DNA of 38,541 nt from Gammaproteobacteria bacterium (lineage in GTDB: Bacteria; Pseudomonadota; Gammaproteobacteria; SZUA-229): contig JAOUPA010000004.1 of the NCBI GenBank assembly GCA_029880105.1, forward strand, positions 1-38,541, written 5' to 3'. Made by a program: the position numbers and the translations under genes. This document shows positions 1 through 9,545 of the stretch, piece by piece; positions within the stretch are counted from its first letter, which is position 1, and every line of letters begins with the position of its first letter. The notes under the pieces are model-generated. The model was not told where the DNA came from, searched no databases, and was given only the letters and a program-made list of their open reading frames with translations.

Positions 1-230
1 ACGGCTTTCCTGTCTTTGCCAAAAACGTGTGGTATTGTTTCTATTCTAAAGTCTTCTTCAATAACATCGACCAGGAGTCTTGCTGGTGATTTTACAGTGG
101 TTTGCAAATACTCTCTAAACTTGTTCAGACCTTCAGCGTCTGGCTCAAATGAGCAGGCGCCCTGAAATTTTTTGCCGTCCCAGTGAAAGGCGGTTAATCT
201 GTGCCCTGAAAAATAAAAGATTCTATTCAC
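1..230 (-). CDS. Partial CDS truncated by the window edge; hypothetical, possibly pilus-assembly (MshI/PilM-like) protein
   Basis: Reverse complement from a GTG at 230 reads without stops to the edge: VNRIFYFSGHRLTAFHWDGKKFQGACSFEPDAEGLNKFREYLQTTVKSPARLLVDVIEEDFRIETIPHVFGKDRKA. Starts just downstream of mshG on the same strand. Absent from the ORF track because it runs off the end. Confidence 0.6.
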   Translation of the reverse strand, partial: MNRIFYFSGHRLTAFHWDGKKFQGACSFEPDAEGLNKFREYLQTTVKSPARLLVDVIEEDFRIETIPHVFGKDRKA

Positions 231-250
231 TGTTTTATATAATCTCTGAA

Positions 251-1459
251 TTAAATCTTAATGTTTGCGACTGCATCATACACTGGACCTAACACTGACA
301 TCATAATCCACATCATCACAAGTCCTAGTATTACTGTTAATGCTGGCATCATTGTTGGCTCAATCTTATCAATTGATTCTTTTACTTCCCTGTCATAAAA
401 ATAGCTAACATTAAGCAGCGCATCATCCATTGCGCCTGTGTCTTCGCCTACTTTTATCATGCGCACTACCATTGAAGGAAATACGCCTGTAGCCTCAAAA
501 CTTTCACTAATCTGCATGCCCTCAGTAATTTTTTCCCTGGCCGTTCTAATCGAATCCTCCAGTTTTACGTTATTCATAATACCCTCTGATATTTTCAGGG
601 CATTCAATACCGTTATTCCTGAGCCATACATCATTGCAAAATAATTGGCAAAGCGTGCTATTTTTATTTTTAACATCAAAGGCCCAAATAGCCAGATTTT
701 TAATTTCATGCTGTCGACAGTATACTGGACAGCTGGATTGACTCTAACGATTGCCTTGATGGCAGCATAGATCAATATCGGCGCCATAAATATTAGATAC
801 CAATAATTCACAAATGCCGATGAAACAGCTATAAGAACTTTTGTATGGGTGGGTATTTCTGTACCTATATTTTTTATAAATGGTAATAGCTGCGGCATCA
901 AATAAGTCATTAAAAATGTGACAACAATTAAGACTACCGCGGTTACTATAGCTGGGTATATCATGATTTTTCTACTGTGTGATGCTAGCTCATCCTGCCA
1001 ACGCAAGGTCTCACCCATCTCTCTCAGTACCTTGGTTAACTGCCCGGTTTCTTCACCCACTCTTACCAGGGTCACATAGACATCATCAAATACATGTTTA
1101 TGCTCGGCCAGGGCCAGAGACATCGTTTTACCGCCTTCAATATCATCGATAATCGTTTGCAATATATCGGTAAAGTGACTGTATTCCAGGCTGTCACGAA
1201 TATCGCGCAAACAATCCAGCAGCGGCACCCCCGCCTTCATTAGCTGTTCAATATGGAAAGTAAAATTAATCAGCTCCCTTCTCGTGATCGATTTCCTGCC
1301 AAAAATCGAACCTGAGGCCTTTGCCTGTTCCTGGTAGCTCAGTAAATCAAAACCCATACTTCCCAGTCGCTTCTCCAGTTCCATTGGATTACTGGCAATC
1401 ATGGTATCGCTTCTTACTTTCCCTGCCTCATCAATTGTTTTGAATTTGTAGTCTGGCAT
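251..1459 (-). CDS. mshG: Type II secretion F family inner-membrane platform protein, MSHA biogenesis MshG-like
   Basis: 402 aa; GspF/PilC features (RRELINFTFHIEQLMKAGVPLLDCL, VGEETGQL, VGEDTGAMDDALLNVSYFYDREV), several TM segments; directly downstream of mshE. Confidence 0.85.
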   Translation of the reverse strand: MPDYKFKTIDEAGKVRSDTMIASNPMELEKRLGSMGFDLLSYQEQAKASGSIFGRKSITRRELINFTFHIEQLMKAGVPLLDCLRDIRDSLEYSHFTDILQTIIDDIEGGKTMSLALAEHKHVFDDVYVTLVRVGEETGQLTKVLREMGETLRWQDELASHSRKIMIYPAIVTAVVLIVVTFLMTYLMPQLLPFIKNIGTEIPTHTKVLIAVSSAFVNYWYLIFMAPILIYAAIKAIVRVNPAVQYTVDSMKLKIWLFGPLMLKIKIARFANYFAMMYGSGITVLNALKISEGIMNNVKLEDSIRTAREKITEGMQISESFEATGVFPSMVVRMIKVGEDTGAMDDALLNVSYFYDREVKESIDKIEPTMMPALTVILGLVMMWIMMSVLGPVYDAVANIKI

Positions 1460-1472
1460 AGTCTTCTTCGAT

Positions 1473-3182
1473 TTACTTTAATCGCTGAGTCATATCAATT
1501 ACGCGAGACACTTCCTGTAACGAGGTCAATCCATCCATGACAACCCTGATTGAATCGTCTGCCAATGTTTTATAGCCAGTTTTTATCGCACATTCTTTCA
1601 ATTCACCCAGTGTCGCCCTTTTGGCTATCAGTTCATCCAGTTCATCTCCAATGGTCAGTGCCTCTATAACCGATAAACGCCCCTTATATCCTGTATTGTC
1701 GCAATGCTCACAGCCAGCTGCTTCATATATCCTGATCGGTTCATTCACTTTTAATAGTTTACTATCTACCACGTCAGACATAACTGCTTTTTTACAGCGC
1801 GGGCATAATAGTCGTATTAGGCGCTGACTGATGATGCCAATAATATTGCCCGTCATGATGTCAGGTAAAACACCAATATCAAGCAGGCGAGGAATTGCGC
1901 CGATCGCAGAATTTGTATGCAGCGTTGTCAGCACCTGGTGCCCGGTCATCGCGGCTCTAAATGCCATTTCAGCCGTATCTTCATCACGAATCTCACCAAC
2001 GAGGATAATATCCGGATCCTGACGCATCATAGAGCGTATGCCATCAGCAAATGTCATTCTTGCTACTTCATTAATCGATGTCTGCCGTATCATGTCCACT
2101 GGATACTCAACAGGATCTTCCAGCGTCATAATATTTACTTCTTCAGACTTCACATAATTCAGCAGAGAATAGAGTGTTGTTGTCTTACCACTACCAGTAG
2201 GCCCCGTTACCAGGATGATCCCTTCTGGCCGTGCCATCATCATTTTCAATGCATTTAGCGTGTCTTCATGCAGACCCAGTTTATCCAGTGGCACAATGCC
2301 CTTGGCCCTGTCCAGTACACGCAATACAATGTTTTCACCGTGTGTTGTCGGTTGCGCCGAAACACGAAAGTCAACACGGTGGCCCTGCACCTGTAAACTC
2401 AGCCTGCCATCCTGAGATATTTTTGTCTCAGCTATATTCATCGATGACATTACTTTCAGACGTACAACAATCGCTGACCAGTAGTCTTTATGCAAACTGC
2501 GTATTTGCCTTAGCACTCCATCGATACGATAACGTAGTCGCAGAAATCCCTCTTCCGGCTCAAAATGGATATCTGATGCATCTCGTTTTACTGCATCCGC
2601 AAGTATGGCATCAACCAACCTGATTAATGGCTGACTATATTCGTCCTCTACCGCATCCAGGCTCTTATAATCGATTTCGCCTGTTTCTATCTCGTGCAGA
2701 ATGCCATCGACTGACAACTCATAACCATAGAACTGGTCAATGGCTTTTTTAATTTCACCTTCACCAGATACATAAGGTGTAATTTCAATCTTCCGACCAA
2801 CTAGTGCATGCACACGGTCAAGCACCTGTAAGTCTGTTGCGTTTTTCATTGCCAGGCGCAGATGCTGATCTTCAGGTTTGTAACCTATCGGTACGATCAC
2901 ATACCTTTCTGCAATTTCTTTTGGGATTAATTTCAGCGCCTGGGCATCAGGCACAACCGTACTCAAATCCACGCTGCTTATACCAAGCACCTGGCCAAGC
3001 ATGTCTCGCATAACGGATTCGGAAATAAAGCCGAGTGAAACTAGGATTTCGCCGATCAGGCGACCATTCTTTTTTTGCTCCGTTAACGCAATCTCTACCT
3101 GGTCGGCAGTAACCAAACCTTTTTCTATAAGCTGTTCACCCAGCCTTTTTTTTGCGCTTTGATTTTTTTCCTGCGAGCTCAT
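1473..3182 (-). CDS. mshE: GspE/PulE-family assembly ATPase, MSHA biogenesis MshE-like
   Basis: 569 aa; Walker A GPTGSGKTTTLYS, Asp box DPDIILVGEIRDEDTAEMAFRAAMTGHQVLTTLHTN, CPRCK...CEHCDNTGYKGR zinc motif, N-terminal GspE-II-like domain. Confidence 0.92.
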   Translation of the reverse strand: MSSQEKNQSAKKRLGEQLIEKGLVTADQVEIALTEQKKNGRLIGEILVSLGFISESVMRDMLGQVLGISSVDLSTVVPDAQALKLIPKEIAERYVIVPIGYKPEDQHLRLAMKNATDLQVLDRVHALVGRKIEITPYVSGEGEIKKAIDQFYGYELSVDGILHEIETGEIDYKSLDAVEDEYSQPLIRLVDAILADAVKRDASDIHFEPEEGFLRLRYRIDGVLRQIRSLHKDYWSAIVVRLKVMSSMNIAETKISQDGRLSLQVQGHRVDFRVSAQPTTHGENIVLRVLDRAKGIVPLDKLGLHEDTLNALKMMMARPEGIILVTGPTGSGKTTTLYSLLNYVKSEEVNIMTLEDPVEYPVDMIRQTSINEVARMTFADGIRSMMRQDPDIILVGEIRDEDTAEMAFRAAMTGHQVLTTLHTNSAIGAIPRLLDIGVLPDIMTGNIIGIISQRLIRLLCPRCKKAVMSDVVDSKLLKVNEPIRIYEAAGCEHCDNTGYKGRLSVIEALTIGDELDELIAKRATLGELKECAIKTGYKTLADDSIRVVMDGLTSLQEVSRVIDMTQRLK

Positions 3183-3188
3183 CTATAT

Positions 3189-4490
3189 CTACTTTGCTGA
3201 TAGCACCTGAATACGATTTTCTACCGTATCCTTCGAATAACTAATATTCTGCCCCTGCGCCAGTGACAGACAGCTTTTATAAAAGCCCAATGCTTCTTTG
3301 GTTTTACCTAGCTGATCGAGACTCACTGCAAGATTGTATACATAATCTGCATTTTCTTTATTACCCTGCCACGCCCTGAAATATTCCGACTGCGCCTCTG
3401 GCCATCTTCCCTGTCGCGCATATATATTTCCAAGTGCAAAATTCAAATGGCTTGCCTCTGGTTGTTGCTGCAGCATAAATTTGAGCTTGCTTTCATCAAG
3501 CGAGTTCATCGAGAAGTTTTTAATGTTGCTCATCGCTGACATTGCCACCTCATCGCGCGGATTTAATTTCAGCAATAACTGGTAACTCTCTTTGGCTTTT
3601 TTATAGTCTGCTTTTTTAACGGCAATGGCGGCAACACCTAGCAGTGCATCACGGTTCTTCGGCTCACGCTTGAGGACTTTTTCATATGCCTCACTTGCAG
3701 CCCTATAATCTGCTCTGTTATAGGCCATCCATGCATCTCTCAGCCATGCATTGACGTGATCTAATGCATCTGTCTTCATTATTAAAATCTGACGCTCAGT
3801 ATCAGCTTTCTGCCTTACCTGTGATACTGATTTATTCGATTTTTTTGCTGTAGCTATTTTTTCTTCCGTTACCGTATTCACTACTTGCTGTTCTTGTGTT
3901 GCTGCTTTACTGACATCATCCTGTACTGGCCGCACTAAGGTCTTCCTCTCAGTGCCTGCACGAACCTCACGCATCGCTAGTCGGTGTTTACGCTCAAGCG
4001 CATCCATCTCATCCATCACACCTAAATAATAATAGCCGCCAGCCGTCAGCAGGATAATGGCTGCCACTGACAGCATACTCCCCCATACTATTTTGTGTTT
4101 TTGCCTGTATCTTTTATTGGTTTTATATACCAGTAGCTGTAACGCCTGGTCTGACACTGTCGTGGTTGTCGCTGCACTCTTTTCGTATTCTGGCGACAGT
4201 GTCAGTGGACCCTGCTTAACCTCAGCCTCAGTCTCTGGTTCTTCAGCTGGCAAAGTGATCTCTGCTGGTACTTCTTCCACATCATCGAGTACCAGCTCAA
4301 GTTCATCACTACTTTCTTCGGATGCTAAGGGCTCCTCTACATCAGGCGCTGGCTCGGGCAACTCTTCAGGCAATACGTCCTGCCTGTTTTTTTCAGTCTG
4401 TTCTTTTTGACCGGATAACCCTGCCTCGGCTTCACGCGCCCTCTGCTTCTCCTTCTCGGCCTTTTTTAATGCGTCCAGTAACAGGCTCAT
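3189..4490 (-). CDS. mshN: TPR-repeat single-pass membrane protein, MshN-like
   Basis: 433 aa; starts MSLLLDALKKAEKEKQRAREAE (typical of MshN/GspB-like proteins), one TM segment, C-terminal TPRs; located between mshL and mshE. Confidence 0.75.
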   Translation of the reverse strand: MSLLLDALKKAEKEKQRAREAEAGLSGQKEQTEKNRQDVLPEELPEPAPDVEEPLASEESSDELELVLDDVEEVPAEITLPAEEPETEAEVKQGPLTLSPEYEKSAATTTTVSDQALQLLVYKTNKRYRQKHKIVWGSMLSVAAIILLTAGGYYYLGVMDEMDALERKHRLAMREVRAGTERKTLVRPVQDDVSKAATQEQQVVNTVTEEKIATAKKSNKSVSQVRQKADTERQILIMKTDALDHVNAWLRDAWMAYNRADYRAASEAYEKVLKREPKNRDALLGVAAIAVKKADYKKAKESYQLLLKLNPRDEVAMSAMSNIKNFSMNSLDESKLKFMLQQQPEASHLNFALGNIYARQGRWPEAQSEYFRAWQGNKENADYVYNLAVSLDQLGKTKEALGFYKSCLSLAQGQNISYSKDTVENRIQVLSAK

Positions 4491-4501
4491 AACAACCTCA
4501 G

Positions 4502-6133
4502 CTATTTGCTCTGTCCAGCACTGGCATCAAAATCTTCCATCAGGTATTTTTTGTAATCTTTTAGATCTCCATCTAGACTGGCATCATGTACGACAACTGG
4601 GCGAATAAAAATCACCAGCTCGGACTTCACATACTCATCATCCTGATAGGAGAACAACGCACCCAGTAATGGAATACTCGACAAAATAGGTACGCCACTT
4701 CGATGTTTATTGATCTGATCCTGCATCAGACCACCAATAACTGCTGTATCACCATTGTTCACCTTTAATACCGATTCGATTTCTCGCACCTGGATGATAG
4801 GCACTTCGTTCTCAACGCCTGCGTCTGCCAAAGCAGGATTGGGATCTTTTGCTCTACCAATTACGCGTGAGATAGTTGGGCGCACATGCAAAGTAACCAC
4901 ATCATTTTGATCTACATATGGCATTACTGACATAACAAAGCCAACTGGTACAGTATTGATTTCGGTAGTGATTGTGCCAGCAGTAAAGATGCCATCGATA
5001 ACTGTTCCTTTCTCTACTTCAATCAGAAAATATACTTCGCTATCTACAACCTTGAGTACAGCTGTCTGGTTATTCAATGCCATCACTTTAGGACTGGACA
5101 GAACTTTGACATCGCCAAAGGTTTCCAGTGCTTTTAATGTCGCACCTAGCTGCTCGCCATTACCAGTCGTACCTTGAGCAGATAATTGAAAGAAAGGCGT
5201 TGTTCCCAGACTACCGCCGAGTAAATTCTGGTTTATCTGATCAATGTTTCCCAATGAGTCAACTCTCATCATTGACCAATCAATACCTGCCTGGTAGTGA
5301 TCGCTCAACTTCACCTCTGCAATTGTCGCCTCAATCATCACCTGGCGCTGTGCACTACCCACCACTTTATCCAGTAGTTCACGTATCTGCTTATGCTGCC
5401 TTGATGTTGCTCGCACGCCTATGACGCCGGTTTCACGGTTAACTAAAATATTAGAGCTGGTCTGCTGAATGTCATCACTAATCTTAGCCTCTTCACCAAG
5501 TACACCAGCAACATTTATTATTAATGTTTTCCAAAATTCATTATTTGACTCATTTTCAACCGTCGAGCTGGAGTTGTTGCCGCCACCCGAGCCACCACCT
5601 TTTGCATCCGAGCCTGTTGAACTGATTTCGGTTGCAACGTCAACACTGCCTTTACTCAAGCGCGACATATTCAGATAATTGACATCGTATAATTGCAGAC
5701 GTGGTTTATCAGCTCGCACATACAGCGTTTCATCTTCAAGCCGGTAATCAATATCTGTCTGCCTGACCAGGCGCTCAAGAATTTGCGGCAGGGTCTGATC
5801 AATTGCATTCATCGTTACCTTGCCATTGATATCACCATCGATATCAAGATTTAATTTGGCATCTCTGGCCATAGAGAACAGCAGTTCACGTACTGGCACC
5901 TGATTTACAATCACGGTGTATGTCTCAAGATTTGGACGTGGCTCTGGCTCTGGCAGGACAGGAACATCAATGACTGGTGCCGGTATGGCATCAACAGCCT
6001 CATCTCCACCTTTCAAATGCCCTTCAGACATTACCGGAGGATTACTCGCTCCACAGGCCGTTAGTATCAACAGAAGAAACAGCATTGAAGCATTTTTTAT
6101 CATTATTATCATTTGATCACCCACATATCTCAT
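4502..6133 (-). CDS. mshL: MSHA-type pilus secretin lipoprotein MshL-like
   Basis: 543 aa; lipobox LILTACG, secretin_N/STN-type region, conserved C-terminal secretin domain (VPIIQVREIESVLKVNNGDTAVIGGLMQDQINKHRSGVPILSSIPLLGALFSYQDDEYVKSELVIFIRPVVV). Start may be an internal Met (about 6112 or 6103). Confidence 0.88.
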   Translation of the reverse strand: MRYVGDQMIIMIKNASMLFLLLILTACGASNPPVMSEGHLKGGDEAVDAIPAPVIDVPVLPEPEPRPNLETYTVIVNQVPVRELLFSMARDAKLNLDIDGDINGKVTMNAIDQTLPQILERLVRQTDIDYRLEDETLYVRADKPRLQLYDVNYLNMSRLSKGSVDVATEISSTGSDAKGGGSGGGNNSSSTVENESNNEFWKTLIINVAGVLGEEAKISDDIQQTSSNILVNRETGVIGVRATSRQHKQIRELLDKVVGSAQRQVMIEATIAEVKLSDHYQAGIDWSMMRVDSLGNIDQINQNLLGGSLGTTPFFQLSAQGTTGNGEQLGATLKALETFGDVKVLSSPKVMALNNQTAVLKVVDSEVYFLIEVEKGTVIDGIFTAGTITTEINTVPVGFVMSVMPYVDQNDVVTLHVRPTISRVIGRAKDPNPALADAGVENEVPIIQVREIESVLKVNNGDTAVIGGLMQDQINKHRSGVPILSSIPLLGALFSYQDDEYVKSELVIFIRPVVVHDASLDGDLKDYKKYLMEDFDASAGQSK

Positions 6134-6170
6134 TGAGCCAATTTCCTTTATCCAACCCGCTCAACCATCA

Positions 6171-7505
6171 TTAATTTCGTACCAAGTCCTTACGCAACGC
6201 ACTCACCCTTCTTAAAAAAGGCTGGCTTTCCTGCAGCTCAGCTGGCAGACGGCGAAGCATTTCTCTAGATTCCTGCCGTGAGGAAAAATCCCCATAAAGC
6301 ACACTGTACATCTCAACACCATCGATCATTGTCTCATAGATATAAATTCTTTCAAAATCAAGCATTTCGGGGAGCGCACCCAGAAATTCCTCGACCCCTG
6401 CGGCATCTATAACACGTGTTACAAACAATTGTATGCTGTAGTGCATATCCGGCGCTACAGATAACCACTGATCCGTCGCCATTAAACGCTTTTCCAGTGT
6501 GCTATCAACGACCTTAGTATTGGTGCTTACGCGATCTGCAGCAGCTTCAGGAACCATTTTTACCGCATGCTCAGCGTTTTTTTCGGTAGCTATCAATTTT
6601 CCATCTGATTTGCCAATTATCATGCCCAGCCAGACTGCTATACCCAGCCCTGTAATTATCGCTGCCGCTACCAGCCACTGTTTCCAGTCATGTTTTTTTG
6701 CAAAATCACTGTCAATCGCACCGGCCTTTACATGTTTAACGGTTACCTCATGACCACCTTCAGAAAACGATGCCATCAGGGCTTTATCTGCAAGGATATT
6801 GATTCTTCTGGTCAAGCCACCTGAATATTTCTCAATGGCGTTAGCGGTTTTCTGGTTAAAAACATCAGGACCGCGATAACCAACATTGCGTAGACGAAAA
6901 TTGAGATATTCCAGCGTATCACTGGGCGGAAACGGCTCGAGGTAAAAACTATGTGTTATACGTTCCTTTAACTGGCGAATTTCTGCCTGCGCCAGCTTAT
7001 CATCCAGCTCTGGCTGACCAAACAGCACCATTTGCAGTAATTTGCTTTGTTCTGTTTCCAGGTTACTCAGCAGGCGGATTTCCTCGAGTGTTTCGATAGG
7101 CATACTCTGTGCCTCTTCCACGAACAGGACTACCTGACGATTATCTGCGTGCTTTTTCAGTAAATAGGTCTGTATTTTCTGCATCACATCGAGCTTATTG
7201 CTGTTGCTATCAACGTCCAGCCCCAGCTCATGGGCGATAACGTGCAGTATATTATCTGGCGACAGGCTTGGATTTGCGATATAAACCACGTCTACTTCAC
7301 CCACCAGACGTACTTCTAGCATACGGCAAAGCATGGTCTTACCACTACCTACCTCACCCACAACTTTGGTAATTCCTTCACCACTTGATATAGCGTACAT
7401 CAGGGCATCAAGTGCTGCACCACGCTGACTACCTTCGAAAAACAGGCTGGTATCTGGTGTGATTTTGAAAGGAGCCCTTTCCAGGCCAAAGTGTCCCTGG
7501 TACAT
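6171..7505 (-). CDS. mshM: ExeA/MshM-family AAA ATPase with TM segment and C-terminal SPOR-like domain
   Basis: 444 aa; MYQGHFGLERAPFKITPDTSLFFEGSQRGAALDALMYAISSGEG, Walker A GEVGSGKTMLCRM, Walker B VVLFVEEAQ; TM near WLVAAAIITGLGIAVWLGMIIG; C-terminal YSIQLFV...YSVLYGDFSSRQESREMLRRLP. Confidence 0.8.
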   Translation of the reverse strand: MYQGHFGLERAPFKITPDTSLFFEGSQRGAALDALMYAISSGEGITKVVGEVGSGKTMLCRMLEVRLVGEVDVVYIANPSLSPDNILHVIAHELGLDVDSNSNKLDVMQKIQTYLLKKHADNRQVVLFVEEAQSMPIETLEEIRLLSNLETEQSKLLQMVLFGQPELDDKLAQAEIRQLKERITHSFYLEPFPPSDTLEYLNFRLRNVGYRGPDVFNQKTANAIEKYSGGLTRRINILADKALMASFSEGGHEVTVKHVKAGAIDSDFAKKHDWKQWLVAAAIITGLGIAVWLGMIIGKSDGKLIATEKNAEHAVKMVPEAAADRVSTNTKVVDSTLEKRLMATDQWLSVAPDMHYSIQLFVTRVIDAAGVEEFLGALPEMLDFERIYIYETMIDGVEMYSVLYGDFSSRQESREMLRRLPAELQESQPFLRRVSALRKDLVRN

Positions 7506-7507
7506 AG

Positions 7508-8950
7508 CTATAACTTTCCTAATTTCTGCACACGGCTATACAGTGTAGTGCGATTAACTTTCAGGGCATCAGCCGCCTTGCTGACCTTATTATTATTCAT
7601 TTCCAGTGCCAGTCTAATACATCGACTCTCCACCTCTTCCAGCAGGTCATCCAGAGAAAACTCGCCCAATGCCAATTGCTGTTTGATAAATTCATCGCTC
7701 AACACATGGCTAGATTCTGACAAATCACTGGATGACAATTGTGTTTCCAGCTCATTTTCGAGCACCGCCCGTGTAATCTTCTCACCCGGATATTTCGTTC
7801 CCAGGCGAATAACGATATTACGTAATTCGCGAATATTACCGGGAAAGGCATAACTGGCCCAAAGCGCCCTGGCGCCTTCATCCAGCTCAAAGGGCGCAAC
7901 CGAGTCGGCATAGGTCGACAGAAAATGATCCAGCAAAAGAAAGCTATCGCTATTGCGGTCCCTTAATGGCGGCATATTGACGTTAAGAATGCTCAGGCGA
8001 TGGTACAGGTCCGCACGGAAATGACCTTCCACCACTTCATCGCGTAACACCTTGTTAGTCGCGGCAACAATACGTGCCCTTGATTTCAATTGCTGAGTAT
8101 CACCAACTCGGTAAAACTCACCGCTCTCGATAACACGCAACAACTTGCCCTGCAAGGGCAATGGTAGCTCCCCAATTTCGTCCAGTAGCAACGTACCCTG
8201 TCCGGCTTCAATAAAAAAGCCTTTGTGCTCCTGACTGGCTCCTGTAAAAGCGCCTTTACGGTGACCAAATAACTGTGCCTCTAATAAGTCGGGGGCTATC
8301 GCGGCACAGTTAATTGCCATAAACGGTTCAGAGTGCCGCTGACTCTGCTCGTGTATCGCCCTGGCAACCATCTCTTTACCAGTTCCAGACTCCCCCTGTA
8401 TCAGCACAGGGAACGGTGAGTCAGCAAACTGCTGTATCTGCTGCTGTATCACCTCCATTGCCGCGCTCTTACCAATAATGGAGTAATCTTTTTGCCTGGC
8501 GCGCCGCTGCTCTACTTCGCGTAAGCGCATATGGTGCTGCAATCTGGACAGCAGTAGAGGTGGATCAGCGGGCTTGGCAATAAAGTCGACAGCGCCTAGC
8601 GTCAGTGCGTGCTGAATATTTACATCATTGTTCTGGCCCGACAGCACCAGTATTTTCATATCACCTGGCTGTAGCAGCAGCTCACGGATCAAGCTAAATC
8701 CCTCATCCGGTTTATGCGGCAATGGTGGTAGACCAAGGTCGATCAGCGCTATGGCCGGTCTTTCATCCATCTCGGCCAGAAGCTCATTGGCCCTGGCCCT
8801 TGAATCAGCAGCAACAACCCGGTACTGCTTACGCAGCAAAAAACTCAGGCTTTCGATAATTAACGGGTCATCGTCAACGAGCAAAATCGTCGCCTTTGTT
8901 AATGCATCAGGCTCAATGCCTGATTCTGAATTTAATACTTGCTCGCTCAT
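7508..8950 (-). CDS. NtrC-family sigma-54-dependent response regulator, PrsR-like
   Basis: Receiver domain (ILLVDDDPLIIESL, IALIDLGLPP), AAA+ domain with GESGTGKE and GAFTGA, Fis-type HTH (KVSKAADALKVNRTTLYSRVQKL). Start set at MSEQ; the track ORF extends to 8977 through a non-ATG codon. Confidence 0.85.
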   Translation of the reverse strand: MSEQVLNSESGIEPDALTKATILLVDDDPLIIESLSFLLRKQYRVVAADSRARANELLAEMDERPAIALIDLGLPPLPHKPDEGFSLIRELLLQPGDMKILVLSGQNNDVNIQHALTLGAVDFIAKPADPPLLLSRLQHHMRLREVEQRRARQKDYSIIGKSAAMEVIQQQIQQFADSPFPVLIQGESGTGKEMVARAIHEQSQRHSEPFMAINCAAIAPDLLEAQLFGHRKGAFTGASQEHKGFFIEAGQGTLLLDEIGELPLPLQGKLLRVIESGEFYRVGDTQQLKSRARIVAATNKVLRDEVVEGHFRADLYHRLSILNVNMPPLRDRNSDSFLLLDHFLSTYADSVAPFELDEGARALWASYAFPGNIRELRNIVIRLGTKYPGEKITRAVLENELETQLSSSDLSESSHVLSDEFIKQQLALGEFSLDDLLEEVESRCIRLALEMNNNKVSKAADALKVNRTTLYSRVQKLGKL

Positions 8951-9071
8951 TATTGTCTCATTTGGATAGCTAACCAATTCTTATTCATACTATATAGCAA
9001 ATATCACCACCAAAAGCGTGAACCTCATCAAACTAGATGTGATTAATTACAACTACCGATAAACTATCGCT

Positions 9072-9545
9072 ATGTTCAACATCGTCCTGTACCAGCCAGA
9101 AATTCCACCCAATACTGGCAACATCATACGGCTGTGCGCCAATACCGGCTGCTACTTACACCTGATTGAGCCACTGGGTTTTGAACTCGATGATAAAAAA
9201 CTCCGCCGCGCTGGACTCGATTATCATGAATGGGCCGATGTTCAGATACATACTTCTCTGGATGCCTTCACTGCCAAACTTGGTAATTCCGGCTCTGGTA
9301 ACGTCTATGCGTTAACAACACGGGGACAACGTAACTATTACGAGGCACGCTATTTAGCCGGTGATTCCTTAATTTTTGGCCCTGAGACCCGAGGCCTGCC
9401 CCAGGAATATCTGGATTCACTAGCCCCTTTAAATACCCTGCGCCTACCTATGCTAAAAAACAGCCGCAGCCTTAATCTATCCAATACAGCTGCCATTGTG
9501 GTTTATGAAGCCTTACGTCAGACAGGTTTTAAAGGGATGGGTTAG
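9072..9545 (+). CDS. trmL: tRNA (cytidine(34)-2'-O)-methyltransferase TrmL (SPOUT)
   Basis: 157 aa; MFNIVLYQPEIPPNTGNIIRLCANTG, LIFGPETRGLP, SLNLSNTAAIVVYEALRQ. Confidence 0.93.
   Translation: MFNIVLYQPEIPPNTGNIIRLCANTGCYLHLIEPLGFELDDKKLRRAGLDYHEWADVQIHTSLDAFTAKLGNSGSGNVYALTTRGQRNYYEARYLAGDSLIFGPETRGLPQEYLDSLAPLNTLRLPMLKNSRSLNLSNTAAIVVYEALRQTGFKGMG

Noticed and set aside
438-5678. Many 60-130 aa plus-strand ORFs opposite mshG/mshE/mshN/mshL
   Set aside because: Shadow ORFs antisense to confidently assigned genes; low-complexity or unfamiliar translations with no RBS evidence.
8978-9071. Possible -24/-12 sigma-54 promoter (minus strand TTGGTGGTGATATTTGCT) ahead of the response regulator
   Set aside because: GG-to-GC spacing is 11 nt rather than the required 10, and the CAC of the consensus is missing.
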